A DNA stretch of 64,000 nt from assembly GCA_964017235.1 (NCBI GenBank), contig OZ024936.1, forward strand, positions 30,092,040 to 30,156,039, read 5' to 3'. Shown here piece after piece: positions 32,169 through 44,519 of the stretch (position 1 is the stretch's first letter; the number at the start of each line of letters is the position of its first letter). Origin of the DNA: Sabellastarte sp. h YS-2021 (lineage: Eukaryota; Annelida; Polychaeta; Sabellida; Sabellidae). Position numbers and translations under genes: made by a program. The notes under the pieces are model-generated. The model saw only the letters and a program-made list of their open reading frames with translations. It did not search any database and was not told the DNA's origin.

Positions 32169-35100
32169 CTGAAAGAAAAACCTGGCTGTGTAACATTAAA
32201 GTGCATACATTGGCATCAATAAAGTTAAATATGATATGCAATAATTTGTACAGTGCACTGGAATATAGGTAAGGAAGTTACTCAAAGATGACTAAAACTT
32301 GAAAACTGTATAAAAAGTAGAATAAGTGGTGAACCATTGAATTCATTACACATGGGACATCATTGTAGTAAAATGGTGAGAATTCAGTACTTATAATTTA
32401 TTCAAAGTTAAAATTATATAATAGAGACCTTATTAAGGGGGACATATGCCCCTTATAAACAGAGAGTAATATTATATATATAATCAATTTTAGAGTCTGT
32501 TCAGGATAATTAGCCATCAATATTGTTCGTCCAAAACATTAAAATAACAGGATAATTAAACATCCATATTGTTTGTTCAAAACATTAAAAAACACCAATC
32601 AAATGAAAATAAGTGTTTCTTATGTTATTCAGAATATGTAACAATGCTACACATGTTTATCCTAAAAGGGTGCTCACAACGAAAGAAGTATTTTATGTCC
32701 ATACATATTTAGTAAAATGTTATGGCTAATGCTTTTAAAACAATACTTAACTGTACCTTATATAAACAAGAGTAGCAATTCTCTGTGGGTTGTCTAAGAT
32801 CATAAACTCTGATACCAGTTCGTGAGTCTGCCACACCCAACATGTTATGATCATGGGTGGTTTGCATTCTCAGTAAAGCTATAGCATTGTTTGTAGCCTT
32901 GAATTCTCTTACAACATCAAATGTTGAAAGATCAAGAACACGAACAGAATTCTCATCGATGTCTTCTAAAACATTAAAATATACATTCATAACTATGTCA
33001 TTGGTTTTATTAAATACATGAAGTTGTTAAAGTATATATTATGATTTATCATATTACATATGCATTCAAATTATGAATAGCAGTCATAAGGATTTTTTGT
33101 ATGGTATTTAGTATTTGTTCTTCAAGAAGTGTAAACTATACTGACAAATTATCTTCATAATATTAAAGAAGACAAAAGACTTTATCATTTGAGCTGCTTA
33201 TTTAGATAAAACATTGTTTAGAACTGGACATATTTTATGGTTAATACAGAAATTAACTTACTATGTCCTGGGAAATAAAAAGCATATAATAGTACTATAA
33301 TGCTGACTTGATACTCTGACTAATTGTAGACCAAAATTCTTGATTTGGTTGTTTTATGCAATTTTCATGCAATGGTAAACCAATACAGCATTTTATAAAC
33401 TAAAAATAACTACAAAACCCAAAAAAACCTAAGCCATAACATTATTGTTATTATATTGCTTATTACCTGATTGTGGCATGTCACTTTCTCCAGCAGATGT
33501 CCAAGATGAAGTCCATGCAACACCACCTTTTGAACACACAAATAACAAAATATTTTAATAGATGCTGTTTGCATATTGATACATTTCTGGTGGTGTTATA
33601 GTTAATTCATTTATTATATTCTATGACTCAATTGATTAATACAGAGTTTAAGTAAGTTTGAGGCACCAATATCCTTTGGACCATATATTGGTCTAAGAGT
33701 TTGGTCTTATTAAACACTTTCCAATCGCTTATAATGTCTTCAACGGGAGAGGTGACAGATGTTTACCAATACCAAGGGTCCCGAATCACGTAAGGTCTCA
33801 GGTATTTGAGATTTGAAATTTAAGATTTCTTTTTCAGTCAAGTGTCTGCTCAAGTTGCAATGTGATTTATAGAACAAATGTTACCTTAGTCAGAAACATT
33901 TTAGAAAGTTACCTTCCTTGCGGTTTTATATTTTCAGAAGCTTTACTCAAAACTTGGTGTGAGACCTTAAGTGAATGTCTACTGAGACACAAATCTCTGC
34001 CTTTTTCTACCACTAACACTCACTAAATTTTAATGCAATAAATATTTTTATAGCACTTAATTCCAGTCAACAGAGAGACCCTAAACACTAAAGGGAAATT
34101 CAGAGGGCACAAGCAGATGTCACGAGACACAACAGGGCCAGCTGCATAGACACTGAAGAGCGATATCACTATGGAGAGTATGCCTTGCTAAAAATGTCAT
34201 TACTTTTGGAGTTAGTTGGGTAAGGTTAAACTAAAGTAATTCAAATTTACATAAATGCAAATTTATTTGTAATGTAAATCCTAGTAGCACAGAAATAAAG
34301 ACTGGAGGTGGTGTATAGATTTGATGTAAAGATATTAAAAAATTTCCAACCCTGAAAAATTGTACATCCTTTACCCACAAATGAAAGTTGATCTGAACCC
34401 ACCAAGAGCCTTGTTATACTAAAAAGTATAATAGATCTGTTTTATATTTATACGTGTAAGAAGAATGATGAAACATAAATGTATTATAGGTCTACACAAA
34501 CCAATAACAATGATTCCCATTTCAGAGTCCACTGCCATTGGTGCTTTTCGTTTAGTTTCAAGCATCCTTGAGGGTTTCAGTTTGCCTGATAGCACTTCAA
34601 ATGTTTTGTGAACACAAAGGAAGGTTTTATTCTTTTCTTCCTGAAAAAAACCCAAAAACATGAGGAATTTTTATAGATGCATACGTGATTTGGAACAAAA
34701 TTTGAGTCCAATACAGAATGTATTGATATGATGTATATTACCTGTCATGACAAAATTTTTTATTTCAGACTTGAAGTTGATTGAAATATGCATGGCCTAG
34801 AAAATAACATTAACATACAAGAATATTAAGTACTCTTGTTTATACTCTCAACCATTTTTTCAAAGCCACAAATGAATATATTGAGGTTTTTGTGGTTGTT
34901 TTATTACAATTTAACCCAAAGGACAATTGTGATGCTTCCTTATCACAAGCTTACTTTAAAGTACACCACATGCTGTGACGTCACATAGACTTCAAAGACA
35001 TTCGTGGCGCTGTCTGGCCCTCCCTCTCCATTACTCTTCTTGCTGTTTGAACCAAGCTGAAATGCCGGCCACAGAGAGCCAATTTTGTATCTGCAAATAG

Positions 35101-37777
35101 TACAGATACATGGGAAATTAGTACGATCTTGTTCAACTATGGATTGGCACAAATGATAGATTATACATTACAAAAGAAAAAAACAATGCAGAAGAAACAC
35201 AAACGTTCCAAGGAGAACGCTTTAAGATATCTTATACATGTATTATATCTGTGACAACTAACACCTATGTAGGTCAACAACTGCACCCCAACCAGAAAGT
35301 TTGACATCATATCACAGGCTACTACCTCTGTTTAGCTTCGTTTCTCACAAATGGCTACGCTGAGGACCTCCAGTTTGACCTTTACTGCCAAAGGGCATGC
35401 AAAACACTTACCTGCATTTTAACAGGTTCAGCAAATGGGCGACCCCAAAAATTAAGTTGTTGGAATGTTGATACAAAGGAGGGCACTGCACAAGTCTTTG
35501 GTTGAAGACATGTCCTGAGATATCTTACATGAAGACGTTATTACAGCTAAACTTACTTGATTTATAAGAGGGGGTGAATCTTAACAAGATCAACGAAAGG
35601 GGAATCCCCAAAGTATAAGCTGTTTAAATTTTGATTATAAAAGAGGATATCACAAGAATCCCTGACTGACGATCTCACCTGTAGTGCTGTGATCCATCAC
35701 TGAATGAAAGGATGTTGAAAGTACATAGCCACAAATTATGTTTACCTTTCCTTTTACATATAAAAATTGTAACATCTTGGGTGTATATGTTGTATTGAAT
35801 GTGGATTCAATAGTTTGTGCCATTGAATGTATACATTCAATGGCACAAACTATTGAATGTGTACATTCAATGGGCAAATCATTGAATGTATACATTCAAT
35901 GGCTGAACTGTGGAATGTGTACATTCAATGGCTAAAATCATTGAATGTGTACATTCAATGACCCAAGCCATGGAATGTATAAATAATTAAATATGAAAAG
36001 CTGATACTGATTGAAAAGACTTAGTTTATAACCTATATTGGATATTTTTAGCATAATAATAAGTGATTAAATTAATAGGAATAAAAGTGTTACATTTCCG
36101 GAAGTGACATAAAGAAGGATCAATCTAGAACATTAAAATGAATAAACATATATGTAATGACATAAATTGTAAAAATTTTACGCAATAAAAGTCATATATT
36201 TCATTGGATTATTTATGATGCATCAAGTCTTTCTGATCAAAGTCATTACAAAAACTATATAATAAGCTTTACTTTAATCCACAAATATTGAAATATTTGG
36301 CCTCCCAGTGAAAGGATGAAAGAAAAATAGTTCAAGCCTGAGTAGTTACTTTTTGGTCTTTCACTGTATGATTCTAATATGTGATAGCAAGTAATTCATC
36401 TAATTAAGTGTGAAATTTGGGTATTTAATTGTAATTATCCCCATAGTTGCACCCCTGTATTGTTGGAGGGGTTCTGTGGGACAATATAATTAGAAAACAG
36501 ATTAAGATAAACATTATTAGAAAACAAAACAGTTTTTGTTATAATGCATAACTATGTAACTGACCACAGATAATCAACTAATGCAAAAGTTTATTTTAAG
36601 TTAATATCAACAGATGTGATTTATTAAGAAAATGACAATAATAAGTTCTATTTTACACAATATCAGTTACTTATTTCAATTTCTGAAGTTCATACACACA
36701 TTCAATGACTATGGTTGTGGAATGTACACATTCCACAGTTAAACTATTGAATGTACACATTCAATAACTAACCCATTGAATCTACACATTCAATGGTTAT
36801 CTACATTCAATACAACATATATACTGTATAAGTAGAAATTTTCACCGGATATGACTTTTAAAGATTATTAATTCCTAGTGAAATTTTAAATCTGCATTAA
36901 AGTAATATCTTAAGTAGAAACACAGCATTAGTTAAACTCAATGCTTGTGAATATTTCAAAAGTTGGGAATCAGTGACATTTTCTTCTAGCTTAAATCTCT
37001 CAGTATACAGAATCTAAAGTGATCTGAACATTTATTTATTTATTTGGGGTTTTATGTTGCTCCCAACACTGTACAGGTCATATCAGGATGGGTAATTTTG
37101 TCGGTAGAGGAAATCACTACATACAGGTGTTCAAGCTTCTGTACTGTGAACTGCCGACCATCAGTAAGCAACTACCAACTTCCCCATATTTGGTCTGGGG
37201 TTTGAACCACCGACCTCAGATATGGCACGCAAGTGCTAGCACTGCGCCACTGTGGCCCCTCTGGTCTGAACAAATCAGGAGTAACATTACATAGGTGATA
37301 TGTATTAAGGGAAAGAAGACGTTTCTCTACCTTTGTCACTCCTTTGTGAAATTACTTTGTCTGCAATTTATGTTTGAAAATGTTCCTGCTCAGATGATTT
37401 TAGTTTTGATTTAATTCTGTAAATGATATATATGCATAAGATTCTCAAAAGGAGGATTTTCAGACTCTTCATGCCTCAGCCAAGATATACTCACAGATCT
37501 ATCTGAAAGGCAATAAGATAAGTTCTAACTTGATCCCCAAAGCTTCAACCAATTTGAATATTAATATACATAAAAATATAGAACTAAGTGTAACTCTTTA
37601 CCTGAATACAATAAGCCCCGACCCAATAGTTCCAACAAATATGTGATCTGAATATGAAGTGACACTGGTGACTTTGGCATCGATAGAACAGCCAGAGATC
37701 TTGTACATTGGCACTCGCAGGTTCTCCAGTACTAGATTGTCCAGATAGGCATTGTCTTCAGGTAGCTGTGGTTCCAT
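31662..37777 (-). CDS. Uncharacterised beta-propeller-like protein, six exons, 408 residues
   Basis: Six exons join without phase conflict: 37602-37777, 34955-35090, 34502-34640, 33467-33526, 32757-32965 and 31662-32168 (1227 bp with stop). All have GT donors and AG acceptors. Successive segments look like WD-type propeller strands: VTSVTSYSDHIFVGTIGSG (exon 1), SVRVLDLSTFDVVREF and MLGVADSRTGIRVYDLR (exon 5), VTSVCGVKGDNDTIVIYGTR and VQGIAFLPGGKLAVAY (exon 6). Exon 6 has an acidic run, LDDDDDMG, and a basic Pro/Arg C-terminus. Start: ATG at 37777 opens exon 1. No signal peptide or membrane segment is seen, so a soluble intracellular protein is likely. I do not recognise the family. It could be a complete small gene or the end of a longer one if ATG 37777 is internal. 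Intron 1 is 2.5 kb and carries a palindromic element and a SINE. Confidence 0.82.
32757..32965 (-). CDS. Propeller-like gene, exon 5
   Basis: Split Glu, then DIDENSVRVLDLSTFD to CYSCLYK; acceptor ATGTTTTAG, donor GTACAG. Two propeller-type strands. Confidence 0.85.
33467..33526 (-). CDS. Propeller-like gene, exon 4
   Basis: A 60-bp exon coding for GVAWTSSWTSAGESDMPQS between split codons; acceptor TTCAAAAG, donor GTAATA. The acceptor lacks a strong pyrimidine tract, but phase fits both neighbours. Confidence 0.72.
34502..34640 (-). CDS. Propeller-like gene, exon 3
   Basis: EEKNKTFLCVHKTFEVL to SEMGIIVI plus one base; acceptor TTTTTTTCAG, donor GTTTGT. Confidence 0.8.
34955..35090 (-). CDS. 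Propeller-like gene, exon 2
   Basis: One base completes Arg, then YKIGSLWPAFQLG to HVVYFK; acceptor TATTTGCAG, donor GTAAGC. Contains a polar loop, SNSKKSNGEGGPDS, between strands. Confidence 0.82.
35784..36822. mobile_element. Foldback-like element with palindromic tandem repeats in both arms
   Basis: The ends tatatgttgtattgaatgt (35784) and acattcaatacaacatata (to 36822) are inverted repeats. Each end is followed inward by a row of near-perfect 20-bp palindromes, attgaatgtgtacattcaat and variants, spaced about 31-33 bp: about five between 35822 and 35985 on the left, about three to four between 36700 and 36800 on the right. The 700-bp middle is AT-rich and non-coding. Long inverted arms made of short tandem repeats are the hallmark of foldback elements. 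It lies in intron 1 of the propeller-like gene. Confidence 0.72.
37024..37262 (-). mobile_element. tRNA-derived SINE, family S, near full length
   Basis: On the minus strand it starts ggggccacagtggcgcagtg (A-box region) and has ggttcaaacccc (B box), then the conserved body tgatggtcggcagttcacag and the gtatgtagtg-atttcctct segment. It ends gcaacataaaaccccaaata and an aaat repeat. This is the most complete copy in the window and lies in intron 1 of the propeller-like gene, in the same orientation as the gene. Confidence 0.82.
37602..37777 (-). CDS. Propeller-like gene, exon 1 (coding part)
   Basis: From MEPQLPEDNAYLDNL to GSGLIVF plus two bases, donor GTAAAG. Residues 1-58. Confidence 0.82.
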
Positions 37778-38157
37778 TGCAAAAGGTCAAGCTGATACTT
37801 CTGGTTACAGATAACTGACTTGCTGAATAATATAGAACAATAAATAGAAAATTAATAAATGATAACTGCTACTAACAATCATATGTTCTTGCTGAATGTG
37901 GTCAACTCTGTTTTCACACAAGCTTGATGTTGGGCAAATACCTTCCAATATTGACTCAACTTGTTATGAAATATTTTACTGAAAATCTAAGAAATCTACA
38001 GAACCCATATTAGGATGTGATGTCTTTTTTAAAATTATGGCATGTACCAAGATGTGGTTATAAGAGGATCTTAGTCAACAAGTGTTTGACTAATTTTCTT
38101 CTTACCATGACTTATTTTCTCACGATCATGACTTACATGGTGCTGCCCACTAATTAT

Positions 38158-38747
38158 CACTTATTATTATGTTGTGCTCTCTACTTATTATATCAGCCTC
38201 ACTAATTATTATGTTGTGCTCTCTACTTATTATATCAGCCTCACTAATTATTATGTTGTGCTCTCTACTTATTATATCAGCCTCACTAATTATTATGTTG
38301 TGCTCTCTACTTATTATATCAGCCTCACTAATTATTATGTTGTGCTCTCTACTTATTATATCAGCCTCACTAATTATTATGTTGTGCTCTCTACTTATTA
38401 TATCAGCCTCACTAATTATTATGTTGTGCTCTCTACTTATTATATCAGCCTCACTAATTATTATGTTGTGCTCTCTACTTATTATATCAGCCTCACTAAT
38501 TATTATGTTGTGCTCTCTACTTATTATATCAGCCTCACTAATTATTATGTTGTGCTCTCTACTTATTATATCAGCCTCACTAATTATTATGTTGTGCTCT
38601 CTACTTATTATATCAGCCTCACCAATTATTATGTTGTGCTCTCTACTTAATATTATATCAGCCTCACCTATTATTATGTTGTGCTCTCTACTTATTATAT
38701 CAGCCTCATTAATTGTTATGTTGTGATCTCTACTTATTATATCAGCT
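38158..38747. repeat. 45-bp minisatellite, about 13 copies
   Basis: The unit ttattatgttgtgctctcta followed by cttattatatcagcctcactaa-type sequence repeats with almost no change; one copy has a 3-bp insertion near 38650. Because 45 is a multiple of three, two frames stay open across the array (185 and 158 codons), which is not evidence of a gene. It begins 381 bp upstream of the start codon of the propeller-like gene. Confidence 0.97.
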
Positions 38748-38935
38748 TCGGTTCCCAGCCTGACCTCAAGTGGGAAAGCTGGTAGTTACTTGCCGATGGT
38801 CGGCAGTTGACAGTACAGAACCTTGACCAACTGTATGTACTGGTTTCCTCTGCCTTTCCAACTATCTGTCGTGATATGACCTGTACAGTGTACAAAGTGA
38901 CGTTAAAAACTCAAATAAATAAATATTTTTTATAA
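38748..38935 (+). mobile_element. SINE S, 5'-truncated copy
   Basis: Begins in the tRNA-like head (ggttcccagcctgacctcaa) and continues with tgccgatggtcggcagttga, accttgaccaactgtatgta, ctggtttcctctgcc and the tail gacgttaaaaactcaaataa. It directly adjoins the 45-bp minisatellite. Confidence 0.8.
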
Positions 38936-41297
38936 CTTGCTCACTACTTACCATATCATATTCACTACTTTTCAATCGTCCTCGTAAATTAGTATGTCAT
39001 GCTGACTACACTTTTTCTTATATTATGTTCATTACTTATGATGTTGTGTTCACTACTTTTTATATTATACTCACTAATTATTATGTCATACTCACTACTT
39101 ACTAAGAGCTCACTACTTAATATGTATTTACAACTATTTGGTTGTATTGACTACTAGTTTTCTTGTGCTCACTACTTATTGTGTTTACTACTTTCCAATC
39201 ATGTTACTTAATTATTATGTAATGCTTGACGACCCATAATGAACCCACTACTTCTTATTTGCTCACTATGTATTATATCGTGCTCACTACTAATTATGCT
39301 ATGCCCACTACCCACTTTTATCATGCTAACTATATATTGACAGACTTTTGTATATGATAAATAAAAGATGTCACGCAACATATTAAGTAGTGAACACACA
39401 CACAAAAAAATAAGTGGAAGATTAAGTGGTACTTACAACTAAAATTTCTCATGATCACAACTTACCAAAACAAATACATATGTATGTTGATTTTCTTATA
39501 TTGGATTGTAAAGTTCATTAAAAAAATTTCAATTCTATCCACAAGGTACTATTCATCGCATCCAATTTAAATGATGTTTCTTTAGTATCCACAGAACTTG
39601 CTACTTCAACTTGAAATCTCTTACACTGTCTCAATATGCCAATACATTTTCAGCATTATGCGTGCTACAAGCAACTAACAATAATTTAAGATCCTAACTT
39701 ATGAATAATTAAACACATTCGTCTATGCACACACAATACATTGTTGCTTCATTTGACTTTCATCAGATAAAGACAAAAACATAAAGCATCGGAGCCATTA
39801 CAGTATTAGTAATACAATAGAACTGTATTATTTACAACTAAATCATAAACATCATAATCTCACTTTGATACATGTAGCATTCTTATGAAATTGGCAACTC
39901 GGTCCAAATTGACAGACTTTGTGTAATCTATAGTCAATTTAAATGTTTCTTCTTGTTATGAAATTCTAAAGGCCTATAGTACACAAACACACTCTGATAT
40001 ACTCAGATACAAGATTTCATTATACTAAAAATGATCACAATCGGACAAAAAAAACCAGATGGTAATTTAGCTCACTCTCAAATTTATTGGGACCTAAGTT
40101 GAACCAAGACCCATCTTTTCATATTTTTTTTTTGGCTATGAAGTTTTAATCAGTAATCCTGCTAACAGACAAATTGGTACTCTATGGCATATGCTGACAA
40201 TACCTAACGAACCAATAATAGTTGGAAAGTTCTTTACAATAAAAAAAGCTTCGCACTGATGTGCACTGGCCCCAAGTGATGACAGTTTTGCATTTGCGCT
40301 GTTGCAAATGTAACACTCCTTAAGTAGAAATTTTGTCTTCAGCAAATTTGAACGAATTCTCAATTTTAAAAAGAAATTCAGATATATTAATTTCACCAAT
40401 AGCTAAGCTTCTACTTAATGGAAGAATGGAGACTTAAATATTTACATATTTAGTAAATAGGATGTCATTTTTAATATTCAAGGGCAACATTCACAAAAGG
40501 GATTATATTAGTGAAAGAACAGCGAGAAATCAGCTCGAGTTAATCTAAATGAATGACTAATATTGGTTTTGACAGAAAAGTTGAGCTGACTGTTGATGAC
40601 GTTTTGATTAATTTTGGCCCACCCATCAAAACAGATTAAATTTTCAATCATAATGGTTGAATCTTAAGCACTTAATTCAAAAGCAACTTAACTTTGCGAA
40701 TATCAGTTTAAGCCAAAGATTGGCTGAGCAATGAACTTTAATCCGATTTTTGTCTCAGCTTAATCTTTCTATGTGAATACTGCCGCAAGCTTATTAAACA
40801 GAAAATATCCAAAATTAATGCCTTGGGATAATTCCAACTGATACATCAATCCTTTCTCTCCAAATGCCAGAATATAAAACACAAAGCATCAGTCATTCTG
40901 TTTGGCTTTGAATCAAGCACTGGTCCATTTAATAGTAGCTGCAATGCTGCAGAAACTGGAGCAATGAAATGCTGAATTAATTCCATGTAATCCACAGTTT
41001 CAACTTGGCCACAGCAGATTGTATAAATACTTGAAATATTATTGTTTATTTATTTCTGGTTTGTCTCTGCATGTAATATTTTGCCAACAAATAGGTTTCA
41101 TCCATCTAAGTGGAAAATACACGTCATAAATCGATGTAACGTGTTATTTGGATCATCTAGTAACTTTGCAATGCATATAGAAGCAAATGAAACACTAAAT
41201 TATTAAAATAATCCCAAATCAATTGTGATCATTCTAACGTTCATTAAGTGGAAGCTCTAGCGAGGCTCAGACTCCCAGGAATCACTTTTTTCTGTAT
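38936..41297. other. Gene-free sequence with minisatellite-like debris
   Basis: Between 38936 and 39410 short diverged versions of a ctcactacttattatgt-type motif recur and may be decayed relatives of the adjacent 45-bp unit. The rest is AT-rich with nothing I recognise. Confidence 0.45.
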
Positions 41298-41425
41298 TGT
41301 TTTTGTCTCCGGACTTTTATGAATTATGGCGTAGTGTGATGAGTGCCTGTCTGTTCACTGAAGTTAAGCAGCAATGGGCTACATTAGTATTGGTATGGGT
41401 GAACGCTTCCGTGTACTACTTGTGT
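41298..41425 (+). mobile_element. 5S rRNA-derived SINE, copy 1
   Basis: gcctgtctgttcactgaagt, then taagcagcaatgggct and agtattggtatgggtgaac, follow the internal-promoter region of 5S rRNA (A box, intermediate element, C box) in order and spacing. A second copy at 53563-53690 shares the flanking ggactttcatg-like and tggcgtag motifs, so this is a repeat family and not an isolated 5S gene. Confidence 0.75.
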
Positions 41426-41520
41426 CTCTGATGGCTTTGCAGCTTGCGCTAGTAGACCGAAACCCCTTTTGGCCTTGTTTATTTAGTCTTTTTCATTAAG
41501 CCTAGTACCGTTTTATCGGC

Positions 41521-41572
41521 TGTTGTGATGGGTAGTTGAAACGGTGTAGGAAACCAGTACATAGAGTTTGTC
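41521..41572 (-). mobile_element. SINE S fragment
   Basis: gtaggaaaccagtacataga followed by gtttgtcaag is the reverse complement of the conserved SINE body (ctatgtactggtttcc). Confidence 0.55.
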
Positions 41573-42600
41573 AAGATTCAGATATACAAGCTACTTAACT
41601 AATTTAAAATATCTGACACTTTAATAACTTATATTTTCATCAACAAAATACAGCATATATAACTTAGCCGAAATGTCAGAGAGACAAACCAGATGTTTGT
41701 TTATTGGCCAGATGCCAATGTTTTATTTTTTCTTAATTTAAGAAAATAATGCAATTAAATCTGAAGGAGAAATAGGTTGATGTATTACTCATTATAGGCT
41801 TATCAAACATGTAATAAAAGCTTTGGAAATAAGAATAAGAGACTTAATAAATATTTTATTGACCAAATCAAAGTCTACATTTTATTGGCTTTGTAGAGAC
41901 ATTATTTACACCTAATTAAAAGCATGGAAAATATCTCAAACATAACGATAGACTGTTAAATGGGCATATAAATTAAGATATAATTGCGTGATACAGATGA
42001 TTAAGTACATATCCAATTTGGAGGAAGTACATTGATTATATATGTCTAATTATATACCAGTGCATATTGAATGGCTTTTTACAAACCAGACGGTAGTGTT
42101 AAAAATATACCTATCAAAGCCTTAACTTAAGGCCTGTTCACACAGGTCCGTGTGGTTGTAACAACATGTATTTTATGGGGGGGTGTTCCGACTCTAACTG
42201 ACTCTATGGCTCTAAGGTGGGTTGCAAAAGTCGGGGACGCAAATCCAGAAGAAAAGCTAAAAAGACTGCAAAAAGAGACCCTGTATCTTGCAAGTGTATG
42301 TTTACAAATTTGGCTGGCCCATATGGAGATTCTGCCCCACTTTACCACTCTCTGGCATGTGCATTTCAGGTATGTGAGAACTCGTGGTAGGTTTTTCAAA
42401 CATTTGCTGGAAAAGCTGTCCATTTTTAGTTGAACATGTCCTACCAAAAAAATAGGAATCACAACCTACATACCCTTGTGAAACCCAAGGGATACTGCCA
42501 GAATATGAAATGAATTGAGCCACACGTGAGCCCGGTCAGGTTAAATATTTTTGGCTAGTATATAGTTTTTTTTTTGTTTTTTTTTGTTTTTTTTAATTTT
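41573..42600. other. Gene-free sequence
   Basis: No exon or known repeat recognised. A stretch at 42130-42480 is somewhat richer in GC and open in several frames on both strands, but no protein family is recognised. Confidence 0.35.
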
Positions 42601-42607
42601 TATAGGT

Positions 42608-42703
42608 ACATTAATATCTGTAAGATACTTTTTAATTACAGGAACATGGTAAATGTAACAGATAAATAGAAACCAAGTATAATTAGGATCTTTAAACAGA
42701 ACA
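42608..42703. repeat. 96-bp direct repeat, first copy
   Basis: From acattaatatctgtaagata to tctttaaacagaaca. Identical to 43109-43204, 501 bp away. Confidence 0.93.
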
Positions 42704-43108
42704 TCACACATATCACACAATCTTTACTAATTGTTTTCAATATTCGTTACCAACAATTCTTCATTGTTTTGGATTACACATAATCAAATATTAGTAAACA
42801 AATTTTTCCAATTGTGCCATCTTCTTTCAAATATCTCACTGCGACCATCTAATTCACTCAGAAGTTTCTGTTCATCATATTGTTTTTTTATTAATTTTTG
42901 CACTTGAAATATATTCAAATTTTTTTTTTGTTTTGAGCACTTAAAAACATAGTATCTGACTGTAATAAGTATAAAGTTGACAGGCCAAAAGTTTGAATCA
43001 TATTTATGATAGCCAAGTATTTTCATTGTTGTATCAAATTTGATGCTTGTGCCAGTTCTAGTTAATATCCAATATTCTACATTGGTCCATAATTCAGTAC
43101 ATTACAGT

Positions 43109-43204
43109 ACATTAATATCTGTAAGATACTTTTTAATTACAGGAACATGGTAAATGTAACAGATAAATAGAAACCAAGTATAATTAGGATCTTTAAACAG
43201 AACA
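43109..43204. repeat. 96-bp direct repeat, second copy
   Basis: Identical to 42608-42703. The two copies flank about 400 bp of AT-rich, non-repeated sequence. Confidence 0.93.
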
Positions 43205-43504
43205 GTATATAGTTAATGAGGCCAGTATGAAACAGTGTGAAACTAGGTGTCAGGACAAGTTAAATAAAAAAAACCTTTTCTATGCTTGTTTTATGTGTAA
43301 TTGGATATATTGGTATTCCACAAAGTATGCTGTGAAACAAGTGTAAGTTAAAATGCACTTCATCTACAAAACACTCCTAATCAGTTGAACTGTTAGATGG
43401 CTTTCAAAGGAGGCGATAATACAATATCTACTTGACCAGTAAACACACAACTTAAAAAATAATAATAATAATCCTTGTGTTACTGTTTCAGATTGGCAAG
43501 ATAT

Positions 43505-43870
43505 TGGATGTATTCTTACCTCCACAGAGGAGGTATTATGTTCTTGACCATTTGTTCGTCTGTTTGTCAATTTGTCGCTGTGTCTGTTTAATTCTTTGTT
43601 AGGTGGACTACACAACACTACTGGTTAAATCTTTATGAAAAAATGAGAAGATAGGTCTTGGTCCAATATAGATGTCATTAACTTTTGAGAGTGATCCAGA
43701 TCACCCCCTGGATACAAAGTACCAAAAATCCAGATTTTCCAAGTTACTTATTGTTTTGCCGTTTTGCTTTAGAAAAGAGGGGATGGGTTTCTGATATAAT
43801 GATACATGCCTTGGAGGATGTTTGCACTCTCCAAGTGCCCATGTTTAATTTATTTTTTGTGTCAATGAAG
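43505..43870 (+). repeat. Dispersed repeat (tctgccaag family), copy 2, diverged
   Basis: tacctccacagaggaggta near 43519, cgtctgtttgtcaatttg near 43558 and gagtgatccagatcaccccc near 43688 follow the order of the copies at 10829 and 50049. Weaker than those copies. Confidence 0.45.
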
Positions 43871-44519
43871 GTATGTGCCTAGTTATAAAGTCACAAAGTA
43901 GATGCATTTGTTTATTTTACACCTTATGTATATTTGAAAAAAAGAAAACAAAGACTTTTTATAGACACAATATGGCATTAGTCACTCAAACATAAACAAA
44001 AATCAATATGAATAATAGAGGGTTCAATATTCAGCCATAATAAACATACACAGACTGACACTGTCTATTTGAAACCATCTTCATAAGTGACAGTAAAGCC
44101 TCTTATAGGTAATAAATGACTTTTATCATTTGTGTAAGAGAACAAAAACAAAACGATAAAGCAAATACGTCTTATATCCTAAAATGTGTGTACTGTTCTT
44201 GCTGAAGCACTTAATTTATTGGGTTTCAGTAAATTAGGGCAAACAGAATCAGCCAACCTGTTCATAAATTTCTTATCTGTTCAATCCCGTAGGGGGTAAA
44301 GTCAAGTAACTATAAAAGGAGGGAATTATTAATGTCCACGTAATTGGAGATCAGATTTTAATTGATAACAAGTAATTACATTTGTACAGGGTTTTTGGTT
44401 ACAAGCTTTGATGAAACTCTGGTGAATAAAATGTTCATGAATGATAAAAAAAGATTGATCCCTCCTCTATTAAAGTTTGTGCCGTATTTGGAAAAGACCT
44501 CAAACCTTGAAGCTAATAT

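Noticed and set aside
38169..38726. Long open frames of 185 and 158 codons
   Set aside because: Both arise because the 45-bp minisatellite unit is a multiple of three without stops in two frames; the products are pure 15-residue repeats.
41298..41425. Functional 5S rRNA gene
   Set aside because: Similarity covers only the internal-promoter region with many mismatches, and a second copy shares non-5S flanks, so a SINE is more likely.
42127..42523. Overlapping open frames of 111, 93 and 73 codons on both strands
   Set aside because: Openness on both strands with no family similarity suggests chance; a segment at 57490-57590 shares the ggggtgttcc motif, hinting at a repeat.
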